A DNA stretch of 64,000 nucleotides, taken from positions 22,990,966 through 23,054,965 of the forward strand of contig NC_069125.1 of assembly GCF_026914265.1 (NCBI RefSeq), written 5' to 3'. How positions within the stretch are numbered: position 1 is the stretch's first letter; each line of letters begins with the position of its first letter. The DNA comes from Mya arenaria (lineage: Eukaryota > Mollusca > Bivalvia > Myida > Myidae). The notes below the pieces were generated by a model. It saw only the letters and a program-made list of their open reading frames with translations. It was not told the DNA's origin and did no database searches. This document shows, in pieces, positions 39,360 to 51,243 of this stretch. Position numbers and translations under genes: made by a program.

Positions 39360-42300
39360 GTATTAAAATAGTAATAATCGGGAAACATGCAGATAATCAT
39401 TATCCTAACAGATGTTGTCACTTATTTTCTAAACGGCTTTATAAATTTGAAAATGCCAGTTCAGTTAAGGCTAAGAGTCGCTTACGTCAGCTAACGTTAT
39501 CAAACTGTTTTGTTTTGTATTCCTGTTGGATCGCGGCTCACACACTACAGTACAACCAGAGAACCTAATCGACAATTCTGAAAATAGTGACTTTCTTAAA
39601 TTGTGCGCGTAAAATACGAACTAATTTGTTAACTCAATGATGTGTTGTTGTTGTTTCGTTGATATTGCTTTATTGTATCATATATGTTTCATAAAAATAA
39701 GACTTAAAACTACGCTATATGCTTATAAATTGAATATTTGTTATCATTGATACAAGTATAATATTTCATTTTGATAATATGTTTTGATGCATGTTCTCCT
39801 TAGTAATAGTACTGTATATATTTCATTTGTTTGTAATGTATTCTAAATGTATTATAAATGTAATACTTAATGGTATATAGACTATTGTTTATGTGTATGA
39901 TCATGTTGATGGATGATGAACTGTATGTTTAAATCCAAATAAACTATTCTATTCTATTCGTAAACGTTAGCCGCAAATATATTGACTCAAACTACAGAAC
40001 GTCACAGGGCAGATTCTGTCTTATATGAGTTTCGATTCATAATTCAAGTGATTGGACGACTGTCCACTGGAATAAAAAAAAATAGAAACAGCCAGTTTAT
40101 AGACGTTGATTAACTTAGGATTGCTGATTATATTTCTGACGCGAATGGTCGTAACGCGGTAGGTTTGCGCGTCATTTTATAAAAGAAAATGGCTTTGTCA
40201 CTAGCCAGTCGTTCAGTAACATTTTATTCTATTTGACCTTGTCACTAGCCAGTCGTTCAGTAACATTTTATTCTATTTGGCCTTGTCACTAGCCAGTCGT
40301 TCAGTAACATTTTATTCTATTTGGCCTTGTCACTAGCCAGTCGTTCAGTAACATTTTATCCCATTTGGCTTTGTCACTAGCCAGTCGTTCAGTAACATTT
40401 TATTCTATTTGGCTGTGTCACTAGCCAGTCGTTCAGTAACATTTTATTCTATTTGGCCTTGTCACTAGCCAGTCGTTCAGTAACATGTTATCCCATTTGG
40501 CCTTGTCACTAGCCAGTCGTTCAGTAACATTTTATTCTATTTAGCCTTGTCACTAGCCAGTCGTTCAGTAACATTTTATCCCATTTGGCCTTGTCACTAG
40601 CCAGTCGTTCAGTAACATTTTATTCTATTTGGCCTTGTCACTAGCCAGTCGTTCAGTAACATTTTATCCCATTTGGCTTTGTCACTAGCCAGTCGTTCAG
40701 TAACATTTTATTTTATTTGGTCTTGTCACTAGCCAGTCGTTCAGTAACATTTTATTCTATTTGGCCTTGTCACTAGCTAGTCGTTCAGTAACATTGTATT
40801 CTATTTGGCCTTGTCACTAACCAGTCGTTCAGTAACATTTTATCCCATTTGGCTTTGTCACTAGCCAGTCGTTCAGTAACATTTTATTCTATTTGGCCTT
40901 GTCACTAGCCAGTCGTTCAGTAACATTTTATTCTATTTGGCCTTGTCACTAGCCAGTCGTTCAGTAACATTTTATCCCATTTGGCCTTGTCACTAGCCAG
41001 TCGTTCAGTAACATTTTATTCTATTTGGCCTTGTCACTAGCCAGTCGTTCAGTGACATTTTGGCTGTGTCACTAGCCAGTCGTTCAGTAACATTTTATCC
41101 CATTTGGCTGTGTCACTAGCCAGTCGTTCAGTAACATTTTATTCTATTTGGCTGTGTCACTAGCCAGTCGTTCAACAACATTTTATTCTATTTGGCTGTG
41201 TCACTAGCCAGTCGTTCAGTAACATTTTATCCCATTTGGCTTTGTCACTAGCCAGTCGTTCAGTAACATTTTATTCTATTTGGCTGTGTCACTAGCCAGT
41301 CGTTCAGTAACATTTTATTCTATTTTGGCTTTGTCACTAGCCAGTCGTTCAGTAACATTTTATTATATTTGGCTGTGTCACTAGCCAGTCGTTCAGTAAC
41401 ATTTTATCCCATTTGGCCTTGTCACTAGCCAGTCGTTCAGTAACATTTTATTCTATTTGGCCTTGTCACTAGCCAGTCGTTCAGTAACATTTTATCTCAT
41501 TTGGCCTTGTCACTAGCCAGTCGTTCAGTAACATTTTATTTTATTTGGTCTTGTCACTAGCCAGTCGTTCAGTAACATTTTATTCTATTTGGCCTTGTCA
41601 CTAGCTAGTCGTTCAGTAACATTTTATTCTATTTGGCCTTGTCACTAGCCAGTCGTTCAGTTACATTTTATCCCATTTGGCTTTGTCACTAGCCAGTCGT
41701 TCAGTAACATTTTATTCTATTTGGCCTTGTCACTAGCCAGTCGTTCAGTAACATTTTATTCTATTTGGCCTTGTCACTAGCCAGTCGTTCAGTAACATTT
41801 TATTCTATTTGGCCTTGTCACTAGCCAGTCGTTCAGTAACATTTTATCTCATTTGGCCTTGTCACTAGCCAGTCGTTCAGTAACATTTTATTTTATTTGG
41901 TCATGTCACTAGCCAGTCGTTCAGTAACATTTTATTCTATTTGGCCTTGTCACTAGCTAGTCGTTCAGTAACATTTTATTCTATTTGGCCTTGTCACTAG
42001 CCAGTCGTTCAGTTACATTTTATCCCATTTGGCTTTGTCACTAGCCAGTCGTTCAGTAACATTTTATTCTATTTGGCCTTGTCACTAGCCAGTCGTTCAG
42101 TAACATTTTATTCTATTTGGCCTTGTCACTAGCCAGTCGTTCAGTAACATTTTATCCCATTTGGCCTTGTCACTAGCCAGTCGTTCAGTAACATTTTGTT
42201 CTATTTGGCTGTGTCACTAGCCAGTCGTTCAGTAACATTTTATTCTATTTGGCTGTGTCACTAGCCAGTCGTTCAGTAACATTTTATCCCATTTGGCTGT

Positions 42301-45300
42301 GTCACTAGCCAGTCGTTCAGTAACATTTTATTCTATTTGGCTGTGTCACTAGCCAGTCGTTCAGTAACATTTTATTCTATTTGGCTGTGTCACTAGCCAG
42401 TCGTTCAGTAACATTTTATCCCATTTGGCTGTGTCACTAGCCAGTCGTTCAGTAACATTTTATTCTATTTGGCTGTGTCACTAGCCAGTCGTTCAGTAAC
42501 ATTTTATTCTATTTGGCTGTGTCACTAGCCAGTCGTTCAGTAACATTTTATTCTATTTGGCTGTGTCACTAGCCAGTCGTTCAGTAACATTTTATTCTAT
42601 TTGGCTTTGTCACTAGCCAGTCGTTCAGTAACATTTTATTCTATTTGGCCTTGTCACTAGCTAGTCGTTCAGTAACATGTTATTCTATTTGGCTGTGTCA
42701 CTAGCTAGTCGTTCAGTAACATTTTATCCCATTTGGCTGTGTCACTAGCCAGTCGTTCAGTAACATTTTATCCCATTTGGCTGTGTCACTAGCCAGTCGT
42801 TCAGTAACATTTTATCCTATTTGGCTTTGTCACTAGCCAGTCGTTCAGTAACATTTTATCCCATTTGACCTTGTCACTAGCCAGTCGTTCAGTAACATTT
42901 TATTCTATTTGGCCTTGTCACTAGCCAGTCGTTCAGTAACATTTTATCCCATTTGGCCTTGTCACTAGCCAGTCGTTCAGTAACATTTTATTTTATTTGG
43001 TCTTGTCACTAGCCAGTCGTTCAGTAACATTTTATTCTATTTGGCCTTGTCACTAGCTAGTCGTTCAGTAACATTTTATTCTATTTGGCCTTGTCACTAG
43101 CCAGTCGTTCAGTAACATTTTATCCCATTTGGCTTTGTCACTAGCCAGTCGTTCAGTAACATTTTATTCTATTTGGCCTTGTCACTAGCCAGTCGTTCAG
43201 TAACATTTTATTCTATTTGGCCTTGTCACTAGCCAGTCGTTCAGTAACATTTTATCCCATTTGGCCTTGTCACTAGCCAGTCGTTCAGTAACATTTTATT
43301 CTATTTGGCTGTGTCACTAGCCAGTCGTTCAGTAACATTTTATTCTATTTGGCTGTGTCACTAGCCAGTCGTTCAGTAACATTTTATCCCATTTGGCTGT
43401 GTCACTAGCCAGTCGTTCAGTAACATTTTATTCTATTTGGCTGTGTCACTAGCCAGTTGTTCAGTAACATTTTATTCTATTTGGCTGTGTCACTAGCCAG
43501 TCGTTCAGTAACATTTTATCCCATTTGGCTGTGTCACTAGCCAGTCGTTCAGTAACATTTTATTCTATTTGGCTTTGTCACTAGCCAGTCGTTCAGTAAC
43601 ATTTTATTCTATTTGGCCTTGTCACTAGCTAGTCGTTCAGTAACATTTTATTCTATTTGGCTGTGTCACTAGCTAGTCGTTCAGTAACATTTTATCCCAT
43701 TTGGCTGTGTCACTAGCCAGTCGTTCAGTAACATTTTATCCCATTTGGCTGTGTCACTAGCCAGTCGTTCAGTAACATTTTATCCTATTTGGCTTTGTCA
43801 CTAGCCAGTCGTTCAGTAACATTTTATTCTATTTGACCTTGTCACTAGCCAGTCGTTCAGTAAAATTTTATCCTATTTGGCTTTGTCACTAGCCAGTCGC
43901 TCAGTAACATTTTATCCTATTTGACCTTGTCACTAGCCAGTCGTTCAGTAACATTTTATCCCATTTGGCTGTGTCACTAGCCAGTCGTTCAGTTACATTT
44001 TATCCTATTTGGCTGTGTCACTAGCCAGTCGTTCAGTAACATTTTATTCTATTTGGCCTTGTCACTAGCCAGTCGTTCAGCAACATTTTATTCTATTTGG
44101 CTGTGTCACTAGCCAGTCGTTCAGTAACATTTTATCCTATTTGGCTGTTTCACTAGCCAGTCGTTCAGTAACATTTTATTCTATTTGGCTGTGTCACTAG
44201 CCAGTCGTTCAGTAACATTTTATTCTATTTGGCTGTGTCACTAGCCAGTTGTTCAGTAACATGTTATTCCATTTGGCTGTGTCTCTAGCCAGTTCCTTTT
44301 GGCTGTCACTAGCCAGTCGTTCAGTAACATTTTATTCCATAAAAAAGATCCTGAATTAAAAAACAACGTTTAATTCAAATTACATCTTGTTAAGTTTTTT
44401 CTGTGTTTTTTAAAGACTATTCCAGAATGCCTACGTAGGGTCCTATGTTAAAAAGTTGAAGGCGCGCGTTTCTTTGCTAACTATAATTGCAGGATTTCGC
44501 CCGCGATTACAAACTTTCTGCCAGTAATGTCGGAATTAACTTCGTTGTAAGTATATATAAATATATAAAAACGAACGCCTTACCTTCTTTTATCCAGTAA
44601 ATATTCCAGATAAATTGGCATTTTTCTTGTAGGCTACATTGAACGCAATGTGACGCAATGAATTATCTGCAACGATGACGTCATGATGATTACGCAACAA
44701 AATACAGGTGCCCGTTTCGTATATTGATGTTTTAATTTGATTAAATTGATATAATTAGCGTTTTTATTTTTAGTAACTGAGTTGTCTCTAGCCAGTTTAT
44801 GCACTTAAATTCAACATAAACTGTGGAATCAAGGATTTAGACATGTTTGTATCGGCATTAGTTAATAAAAATAAATGGCCAACAATAGTTTCCACTTAGG
44901 CATTAACCCTTTTCAAAAAGTTTACAGTATAAATTATTTGTTTTAATTTATCAACTATCTACAGCGACGTTACCAAAATGAGTTCAATGTCTTTCTGTAA
45001 GGTTTCTTTGGCCAAAAATTGTGTACAATATAGCTTCGGCGTGTCCTAAGTGTATTTGACGAGTCTTGATTAACATTACAGAGTCCTTTTAAACGTTTAC
45101 CTCATTGCAGCCCCGACACGAGTTTCCGTTTGCTAAACGCACGATTATTGTTGGCAGTGGGAACGTTATTATTGACTTCGAAGTAGCACGTGCACAGAAT
45201 TAGAATATTAAGGCACGTAGCGTTTTTCAAACACGTGCACAAAGCAGGCTGTGCGAGTAAAGACCGTTATAAATAAAACACCCATGGGCAATTTCACAAA

Positions 45301-46550
45301 CTGAAATTACAAATTTAATAATATTTTATTGCATGAATGAACATACAATGTAACAATCAATACACCATAAACAGGTTTACATAGAATTTGAGACAAATAG
45401 TTAAATATCGAACATGCAAAGGGATTGCGCCACGAGTTATACCAACATCAGTTACGGCCCTCTCCCAAAACATCAAATTAGTTACCAAGCAAAGGTGTTT
45501 TTTAAAGTAAGATAGTAAATAAATGATGTTTAAATCAAAGTATATTGTTTATCCGTTTATCTGTTTAAATAATGTAATGTAACATTTTAGTGAAAGATGT
45601 GAGAAAGGGAAATATTGAAAGAAGAGAGGGGTAGAGAAGAAGGCTCCTGTTTCTGATTTACTACGATTTGTATTTTTGATGAAACATTGAACTTCTTTGA
45701 AAAAACAGACCTGTATGTTGATCATCGGAAAAGTTGTTTAGACCGAAAAGTAAAATGGCAGAGCTCAATGGGTGGAATTGTCTTGTGTTTCAGAAATGTT
45801 GTATGCTTTGCTCTGTGAATAGTGCACAACGTGAGAAGAAATGTTCAATATCTTCGATTACTTTACAATGTGTACATAACGGCAAGTCTCCAACGTGATT
45901 GTAAACCAAGTCGGAATTTAAATCACTACAGTTGTTTCTTAGTCTCGCATGGTATACACGGCGTTCACCACACAGATAAAAACACGGTACAGCGGTTTGT
46001 TTGAATTTATTATTTAACTTACGCCTGAAGCTCGAAAGAGTTAGTGATTGCCTTGTATTAATATCAAGCGAAATCCATAGTGACAAGGACGACGGTAACG
46101 TTGAGCGGATGTATATTTCTAATCGTCTATTCATTGTTACAAAGTTTTCATTGTTGCTCAAATTATAAGAATTAGAATCTTTCACGATAGGTGGAAAATG
46201 TTCAGATAAAAGTACGTAGACAATGCACCGTGAGTATGTTTGTATACTAAAATTAACTTTTGCGTTCTCTTCTGTCAAATACAAAGTTGCGTACCGTCGG
46301 AGAATATAATTATATTTAATAAGGTTTTAATTTAAAAAAAAAAAATAATAATAATATATATATATATAGAAAATACATTAATTGCAATAATTTATCATCA
46401 TTGTAGACGCGTCAACTATACACAGTTGAGCGAAAAATCGAGAAAGCGAAGGTTGAAAAAGAGAAGGTTCGACTGACTGAACAAGTCTGGTTCGACGATT
46501 ACGTAAACGGCAAATACGCCAATAACATTACGTTATACCATTTAGTTTAG
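39321..46550 (+). CDS. Gene C: 78-residue coiled-coil-like protein, 3 coding exons
   Basis: The exons are 39321-39359 (MVDLSVRSKFMQE), 44493-44546 (DFARDYKLSASNVGINFV) and 46407-46550, which begins TRQLYTVERKIEKAKVEKEK and ends NNITLYHLV then TAG. All edges are phase 0 with gt/ag signals. The middle, about residues 34-56, is a charged helix likely to form a short coiled coil. No signal peptide or membrane segment is seen. Intron 1 (5.1 kb) is mostly a tandem array, and intron 2 carries a LINE fragment. The last exon has a diverged duplicate at 51121-51243, which supports it being a genuine old exon. I do not recognise the family. It is too short for domain assignment by eye. Confidence 0.7.
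39560..39960 (+). mobile_element. Possible LINE 3' tail in gene C intron 1
   Basis: An AT-rich stretch ends AATAAACTATTCTATTCTATTCG. A polyadenylation-like hexamer followed by a short pentamer microsatellite is typical of some CR1/jockey-like 3' ends. No coding remnant supports it. Confidence 0.3.
40191..44340. repeat. 4.15-kb tandem array of a 44-bp unit, about 94 copies
   Basis: The unit is GGCCTTGTCACTAGCCAGTC followed by GTTCAGTAACATTTTATTCT and ATTT. Two main unit types end in TTCTATTT or TCCCATTT. A third, TTTTATTTGGTC, recurs at 40711, 41539, 41891 and 42991, each followed one to two units later by a CTAGCTAGTCG variant, so there is higher-order structure. It lies wholly within gene C intron 1. 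Confidence 0.97.
44493..44546 (+). CDS. Gene C exon 2
   Basis: Eighteen codons, between acceptor ataattgcag and donor gtaagt, starting 153 bp after the array ends. Confidence 0.75.
45310..46325 (-). mobile_element. 3' fragment of a LINE in gene C intron 2
   Basis: On the - strand, 46284-45790 encodes the C-terminal part of a LINE protein: RLEIYIRSTLPSSLSLW, YHARLRNNCSDLNSDLVYNH and a zinc-binding CTHC...H...C knuckle. The same layout occurs at the end of the LINE at 1108-3158. The reverse-transcriptase part is missing. Sequence 45310-45790 is the 3' tail. Confidence 0.8.
46407..46550 (+). CDS. Gene C exon 3 (terminal)
   Basis: Forty-seven codons plus TAG at 46548-46550. The acceptor is atcattgtag. 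It includes the charged helix and WFDDYVNGKYANNITLYHLV. Confidence 0.75.
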   Translation, partial: TRQLYTVERKIEKAKVEKEKVRLTEQVWFDDYVNGKYANNITLYHLV

Positions 46551-48024
46551 TCATATTTTATTGTGCTCTTGTGTTAACATCACAACATACAAATTATACA
46601 TTCACTTACAAACAAATCACACAAAACAAGAAATGGGTTGGGCTACAACATTAGTTTCAGTCCTTCCCAGGTGTGATTTTAACGTCGTATGAGTTTAAGA
46701 TTAAACATTCGGAGTAAAAGTTGTATATGATTTAAAACATAGATCTTAATTTCTGACTGTATTGAAAATAAAGACAATTGGATGCCACCAAAACTCATGC
46801 ACGAGTAGCTCGTTGCCGTTGTAATGTTGGGAGGTGTTGGATTTGTTTTCAGTTAAATTGTTGAATGACTAATCGTTTTTATAGGCAGTAAATCCAAGTA
46901 TTCTTTTTTCTTTAACATCTGTTGATCAAGCGCTTTGGTGATGTTTAAAGTCAAATGCCGCTGTGTCTGTGTCTGATTCGTAGCTTCTAAGTTGCTATAA
47001 CACGCCTGGCAATCATTGGAGCCACAAGATTTTGGTACGTGTTGAAAATGCTCCAACAAGTCTTCCGTTGAAGTGCCAATATGTGGAAAATTGACGTAAA
47101 CGGTAAGTAATGTCTCTTGTTTTCCCTTTTGAGAGGTTTATACCAATAAATAATAATAATAATAAAAGGCAGGGAATGTAAAAAAAGAGATCATCCTTGC
47201 CGTTTATGTCCTCTTTAAACTCATTGCGTTGGAATATTTTCAAGGCATAAAAACATGTTTTGGCTTCAACGATTGCCCGCCGTATGTCTACTATATTTGC
47301 ACGAGGATTATTACTTTTATGTGCGTGTCGTATCTTGTTGGAAACATGAAATTTGGAGCGTCATCCCAAGTTTTCGAAAGTAGACTCGTTGTCATATGAA
47401 ACTATAGAACGAGCGCCTTCTAGAAAAAAATATCGGGATAAGGCGGCCCAGATGTTGTTGTAGTCGCCATTGAAACGCCCTTCGTCTTTCAGTAAAAGCG
47501 TGTGCTTTATAATGTAATAGATTCTGTATGTCTGTATGTCTCGGGGTTACATACTTTTAAAGTGCGATAATAACGTGAACTTAACCCCTATTTAATAAGT
47601 GTGAATTTTTTAATCTATGTTTCCTGGGAGTAGGATTTGTTATTGGTCCCAGATGTGGCTGACGAGAACGATATCCGATCGAGTACAAGTTAGAACAATA
47701 TCGTTTCGGCTATACAATCTACAGCGGACTGATATTGGACTTAAATGTTTGAGAGTCAATAATAATTCAGTATAACATCAAGGTGTTACCGATATCTTTT
47801 AACTTTCAAAATGCACTAAATGCAAATTTTAACGTAATCAAATACATATATACTCTGAAAATATAAATATCAAAAACACTCTTGATCGTTGATTATGTTT
47901 TTGGAATTTCAAAATACAAAAAGATTCGAAGTCTGCAAATATATTGACAAATTCAGGGCATATACATGTTGTATAAATTCTCTTCTTCGTAATACCACTT
48001 AGTAAGTTATAATAAGAGTACATG
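46551..48024. other. Region between the 3' ends of genes C and D
   Basis: 46551-46720 is duplicated at 51244-51410 and is probably the gene C 3' UTR. The rest holds no gene or repeat that I can support. Confidence 0.45.
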
Positions 48025-48030
48025 TTTATT
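48025..48030 (-). terminator. Candidate polyadenylation signal of gene D
   Basis: AATAAA on the - strand, about 227 bp past the gene D stop codon. Confidence 0.4.
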
Positions 48031-48256
48031 TGTAGCTAATTATAATATATAATTTTATCTCGTTCAACGTATTTTTCTCACCAAATATTGGCATTTCATG
48101 TCAAATACGCATTTTTCTCAATTACCATATCAATGCGTTTATATACCTACCCCAGGTTAAAATTGCCCCCTTTGGGGCAAATTTACCCCCTTGGGCGCAA
48201 ATTGACCCCAAGGGTAAATATTTGACATATAAACGTAGCCCACCACAGGGTCAAGG

Positions 48257-48682
48257 TTAGCAAGACAATGCAAATGCTTTTAGGTTGTCTCCTGTTAATC
48301 TAAACAAATTCCAATCTTCGTCCTGTGTGAGGTTTACGGCTCCCTTAGCTTCATAGAACTCGACAGAAGATTTGTTCCAGCCCAGGACCACCCAATCTAG
48401 ACGATTACAATTTCTTTCAACCGCAACTTTCGCAACAGCTTTCCACAGCCTGACACCTACGCCCTGTTGCCTGTGGCTCGGAGTAACATAGAGATCTTCA
48501 AGATACACATTCACTCCTTCCCAAGTCGAGTAGTTGAAAAAGTACAACGCATAACCAACTAGGTTTGCGTTGTCATCAGCAACGAAGCAACGGAACATCT
48601 TTTCAGGACCAAATCCATCTTTTCGCAATGTTTCAGCTCCTATCTTAGGCCCAGTTGGCATTTTCTCATAGTCAGCAAGTTC
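48257..48682 (-). CDS. SAT2-like: Gene D exon 2
   Basis: 141 codons plus TAA. The acceptor ttttgaag is weak in pyrimidines, but the protein alignment (LIQ then ELADYE, as in LIKELAKYE) fixes it. Confidence 0.9.
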   Translation of the reverse strand, partial: ELADYEKMPTGPKIGAETLRKDGFGPEKMFRCFVADDNANLVGYALYFFNYSTWEGVNVYLEDLYVTPSHRQQGVGVRLWKAVAKVAVERNCNRLDWVVLGWNKSSVEFYEAKGAVNLTQDEDWNLFRLTGDNLKAFALSC

Positions 48683-49262
48683 CTTCAAAAGATTCAGGAC
48701 AGTTATATAAACTTTTCATGTAAGATAATGTAATATTTCACATGACTTTAAACTATATACGTTCACCCTCAGCCTTCTGTATGCTGGTATTGATCGATAG
48801 AATAAGTTACTAACCCTTTATGTAGAGTGAATGTATACATGTACGTTAGTATTGTCAGTATATACCAATTTAAACATTCAATGTGGACTGTTGACCGTGC
48901 TTACAACGGTGTATCAGTCAAGTAGAGAACTAATGGAGTCTTTCATTTTTTCGAATTTCTGATTAATTTTTAATATGATGTTGTATTTTTATATAACATT
49001 TGTATATTCATGTTTATTTCACGATCGAATGTACTATATTTTTAATGTTTATACATATTCACATGTACTATGTATGTTTCCTGTGCTGCTGTCTCTGGAA
49101 GCCTAAAAGCTAAACAAATCGATGCCATTTAATTGGATTATTTCAGTGTTAAATACTGACAAACAAAATGTCACTCACCTGAATGAGAGTTGCAATACCT
49201 TCACAGTCATCCTCTCTAGCTTCTCGTACAGTGACTTCCACTGAAACACGGGTTGTCGCCAT
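48257..49262 (-). CDS. SAT2-like: Gene D: SSAT-like GNAT acetyltransferase, 2 coding exons
   Basis: The exons are 49262-49179 (28 codons from MATTRVSVEVTVREAREDDC) and 48682-48257, giving 169 residues, close to the ~170 of the spermidine/spermine N1-acetyltransferase family. The family transfers acetyl from acetyl-CoA to polyamines or, in the SAT2/thialysine branch, to thialysine-like amines, in the cytosol. Visible landmarks are LIQ|ELADYEKMP, LRKDGFGPE, FFNYSTW, YLEDLYVTPSHRQQGVG with the acetyl-CoA loop RQQGVG, VLGWN, and the C-terminal FYEAKGAVNLTQDEDW with the Tyr typical of GNAT catalysis. YSTW and VLxWN look closer to SAT2 than SAT1. The start Met precedes the conserved strand by a normal distance. 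It converges on gene C. A broken duplicate lies at 52297-53696. Confidence 0.92.
49179..49262 (-). CDS. SAT2-like: Gene D exon 1
   Basis: Twenty-eight codons from ATG to CTCATTCAG, with donor gtgagt. It matches the first beta-alpha unit of GNAT proteins. Confidence 0.88.
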
Positions 49263-49528
49263 ATTTTCCAGCCGGTGAAGTAAATATTCCACACCTGTAA
49301 AATTTGCATAAAATACCGACACTAGCTCATATTAAACATAACATTTTTACCGTAGCATGTTCAAGTACAGGTGTTCAAGTCTAAGCCTATCATACATGTC
49401 ATACACGCGTCAAAAGGGAAGCGATGAGTGATGTATCGCAACAGATAAGACACCGAAGATGTTTGGGAGCGCTTTGATATTTTAAAAGTTAAGTAGTTTT
49501 CTATTGTTTAAGTGTCGTGTGTGTACCC

Positions 49529-49570
49529 GCGGGCGTGTGTGCAAGCGAGCATGCGTGTGTGCGTGTATAT
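49529..49570. repeat. GT/GC-rich microsatellite
   Basis: Irregular (GT)n and GCGTGTGT tract, with a relative at 53128-53166. Confidence 0.7.
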
Positions 49571-49715
49571 TTTCTTAAAACATACATGATTTATGTAGAT
49601 GTCTTGAATACAATGATATCATACAAACTCGTCGATGAAGAGAGCGGCTGAAAACCTTTATTAAAAAATCATGTATATTTCCCTGAACAGTGGTCTGTTT
49701 TTGTTGGGAATGGAA

Positions 49716-49902
49716 TTTCTCCCACCTCAGATTATAAGTATCTTCCATGGTCGAGAGTGTAAGATAGGTTCATTCCGACCCGAGCGTAGGGTGTTTTGCG
49801 GAAAGGAGGTTTACCGAGTTTCCGCAAAACACCCTGCGCGAGGGTCGGGATGAACCCATCTTATACGAGCGGCTATGGTAGATGCTTTTTCTCCCACCTC
49901 AG
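49716..49902. mobile_element. 157-bp foldback element with 15-bp direct flanking repeat
   Basis: Element 49731-49887 has arms AAGTATCTTCCATGG...GGTGTTTTGCGGAAA and TTTCCGCAAAACACC...CCATGGTAGATGCTT-type sequence folding about 49805. The flanks TTTCTCCCACCTCAG at 49716-49730 and 49888-49902 are identical. Confidence 0.78.
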
Positions 49903-50003
49903 TTAAACAAAATTAAGTAAAAATGTTTTTTTTTTTGCTGGAACTCATTTTTGCTTAGTGAAAATAATTGCGTATGGATATGCGATAGCACGTGGTTGTC
50001 ATG

Positions 50004-50357
50004 GATATACGCATTCGGAACTCCTCGGCCATTTTTTCAAAAACAACCTCGGATGTATATGGACGGTTTACATACTTAAAAAGTGGTACGTTTAAGTCCG
50101 CTGCAAATAGATCGCGTAGTAATCTTATTTAGTAGTTAAAATTTATGACTTAACTCTTGGGAATCGTAATTATGTTTGCAATAATACACTTCACTGGCAA
50201 TCAATTTAAACTGAGAGCAATAAATACAACTCTTAAACACTACATTTAATTAATGCTTTTATTAAAAAAAATACGGACTACTTCAACAGATGTACCGGCA
50301 TACATCCGAGGTTGTTTTTGAAAAAAATGGCCGAGGAGCTCCGAATGGGATATACGC
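50004..50357. mobile_element. Mutator-like MITE, 336 bp
   Basis: The element is 50013-50348 with ~45-bp inverted ends (ATTCGGAACTCCTCGGCC and GGCCGAGGAGCTCCGAAT, continuing through CAAAAACAACCTCGGATGTA). The 9-bp TSD, GATATACGC, lies at 50004-50012 and 50349-50357. Long inverted ends and a 9-bp TSD are Mutator hallmarks. Confidence 0.82.
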
Positions 50358-51120
50358 GCAGTGATCAAGTTAATGTTAATAGTCAAATCGGTCTTTTTAA
50401 ATAGTTCTAAGGAAAATAAAGCATTATTTCTTGAATGGGGCCTAAAAACTGTTTTATGGTGACATTTGAAGCGAGAAATAATTAATTAGCGTTCTAAATA
50501 TTACCATAAGACTTCCTTGATGCTACTGACGACAGTCTTCAACAAGGGAGGTTAAACTTAAAGTATAAACTTAAACTATATACCATGCCTTAGCTTGAAC
50601 ATATTAAATGCAATCCCTTTCAGCGACAACGGTGTTTTGACTCTTAAGGAATGTTTTATATCGGCAAATAGCAACTTCTGGGGAAATGGTAAAGGTGTTG
50701 CAAATCAGTAATTGTAGTAAGCAGGCTTTTATAAATACAGCAGTTCAGTCAATTAAACGTTTACCTCATTGCAGCCCCGACACGAGTTTCCGTTTGCTTA
50801 ACGCACACATACTATTGGCATTGGGAATGTTATTATTGACTTCGATGAAGAACGTGCACAGCATTACAATATATATACAGGCAGGAGCACGTAGTGTTTT
50901 TGTTCTTGTTTTTTTTTTTTTTTTTTTTCAAACACGCGCACAAAGTAGTGTGCGAGTAAAGACCGTTATATAAATTAAACAACCGTTGACAATTTTACAA
51001 ACTATAAGTACAAAGATGCGTCCCCCCGGAGCATATATATTTAATCAGTTTTTATTTTTAAAAATAATGTAGTAAAAAATGAATTACATCAACAACGATA
51101 ATTTAATATCATCATTGTAG

Positions 51121-51243
51121 ACGCGTCAACTATATAGTTTGCGCAATAAATCGAGGAAGCGAAGACTAACAAAAAAGAGAACGTTCGACGATTACGTAAA
51201 CGGCAAATATGTTAATAACATTACATTATACCGTTTAGTTTAG
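51121..51243 (+). pseudogene. Duplicate of gene C exon 3 (pseudo-exon or alternative last exon)
   Basis: It keeps the catcattgtag acceptor, the TRQLY start and the FDDYVNGKY...NNITLY end with TAG. Net deletions in the middle shift part of the frame (RNKSRKRRLTKKRT instead of the acidic/basic helix) and then restore it. The 40-residue reading is open, so splicing from gene C exon 2 is formally possible. No other gene C exon is duplicated. Confidence 0.7.

Larger units (their letters stand above)
45060..49262. repeat. Segmental duplication, copy 1 (intact)
   Basis: Blocks 45088-45300, 46370-46720 and 48050-49262 match 50750-51000, 51090-51410 and 52085-53696 in the same order and orientation. 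The LINE insertion (45310-46320) is absent from copy 2. Confidence 0.8.

Noticed and set aside
40191..44340. CRISPR-like regular array
   Set aside because: Units are contiguous 44-bp tandem repeats without unique spacers, in a eukaryotic intron.
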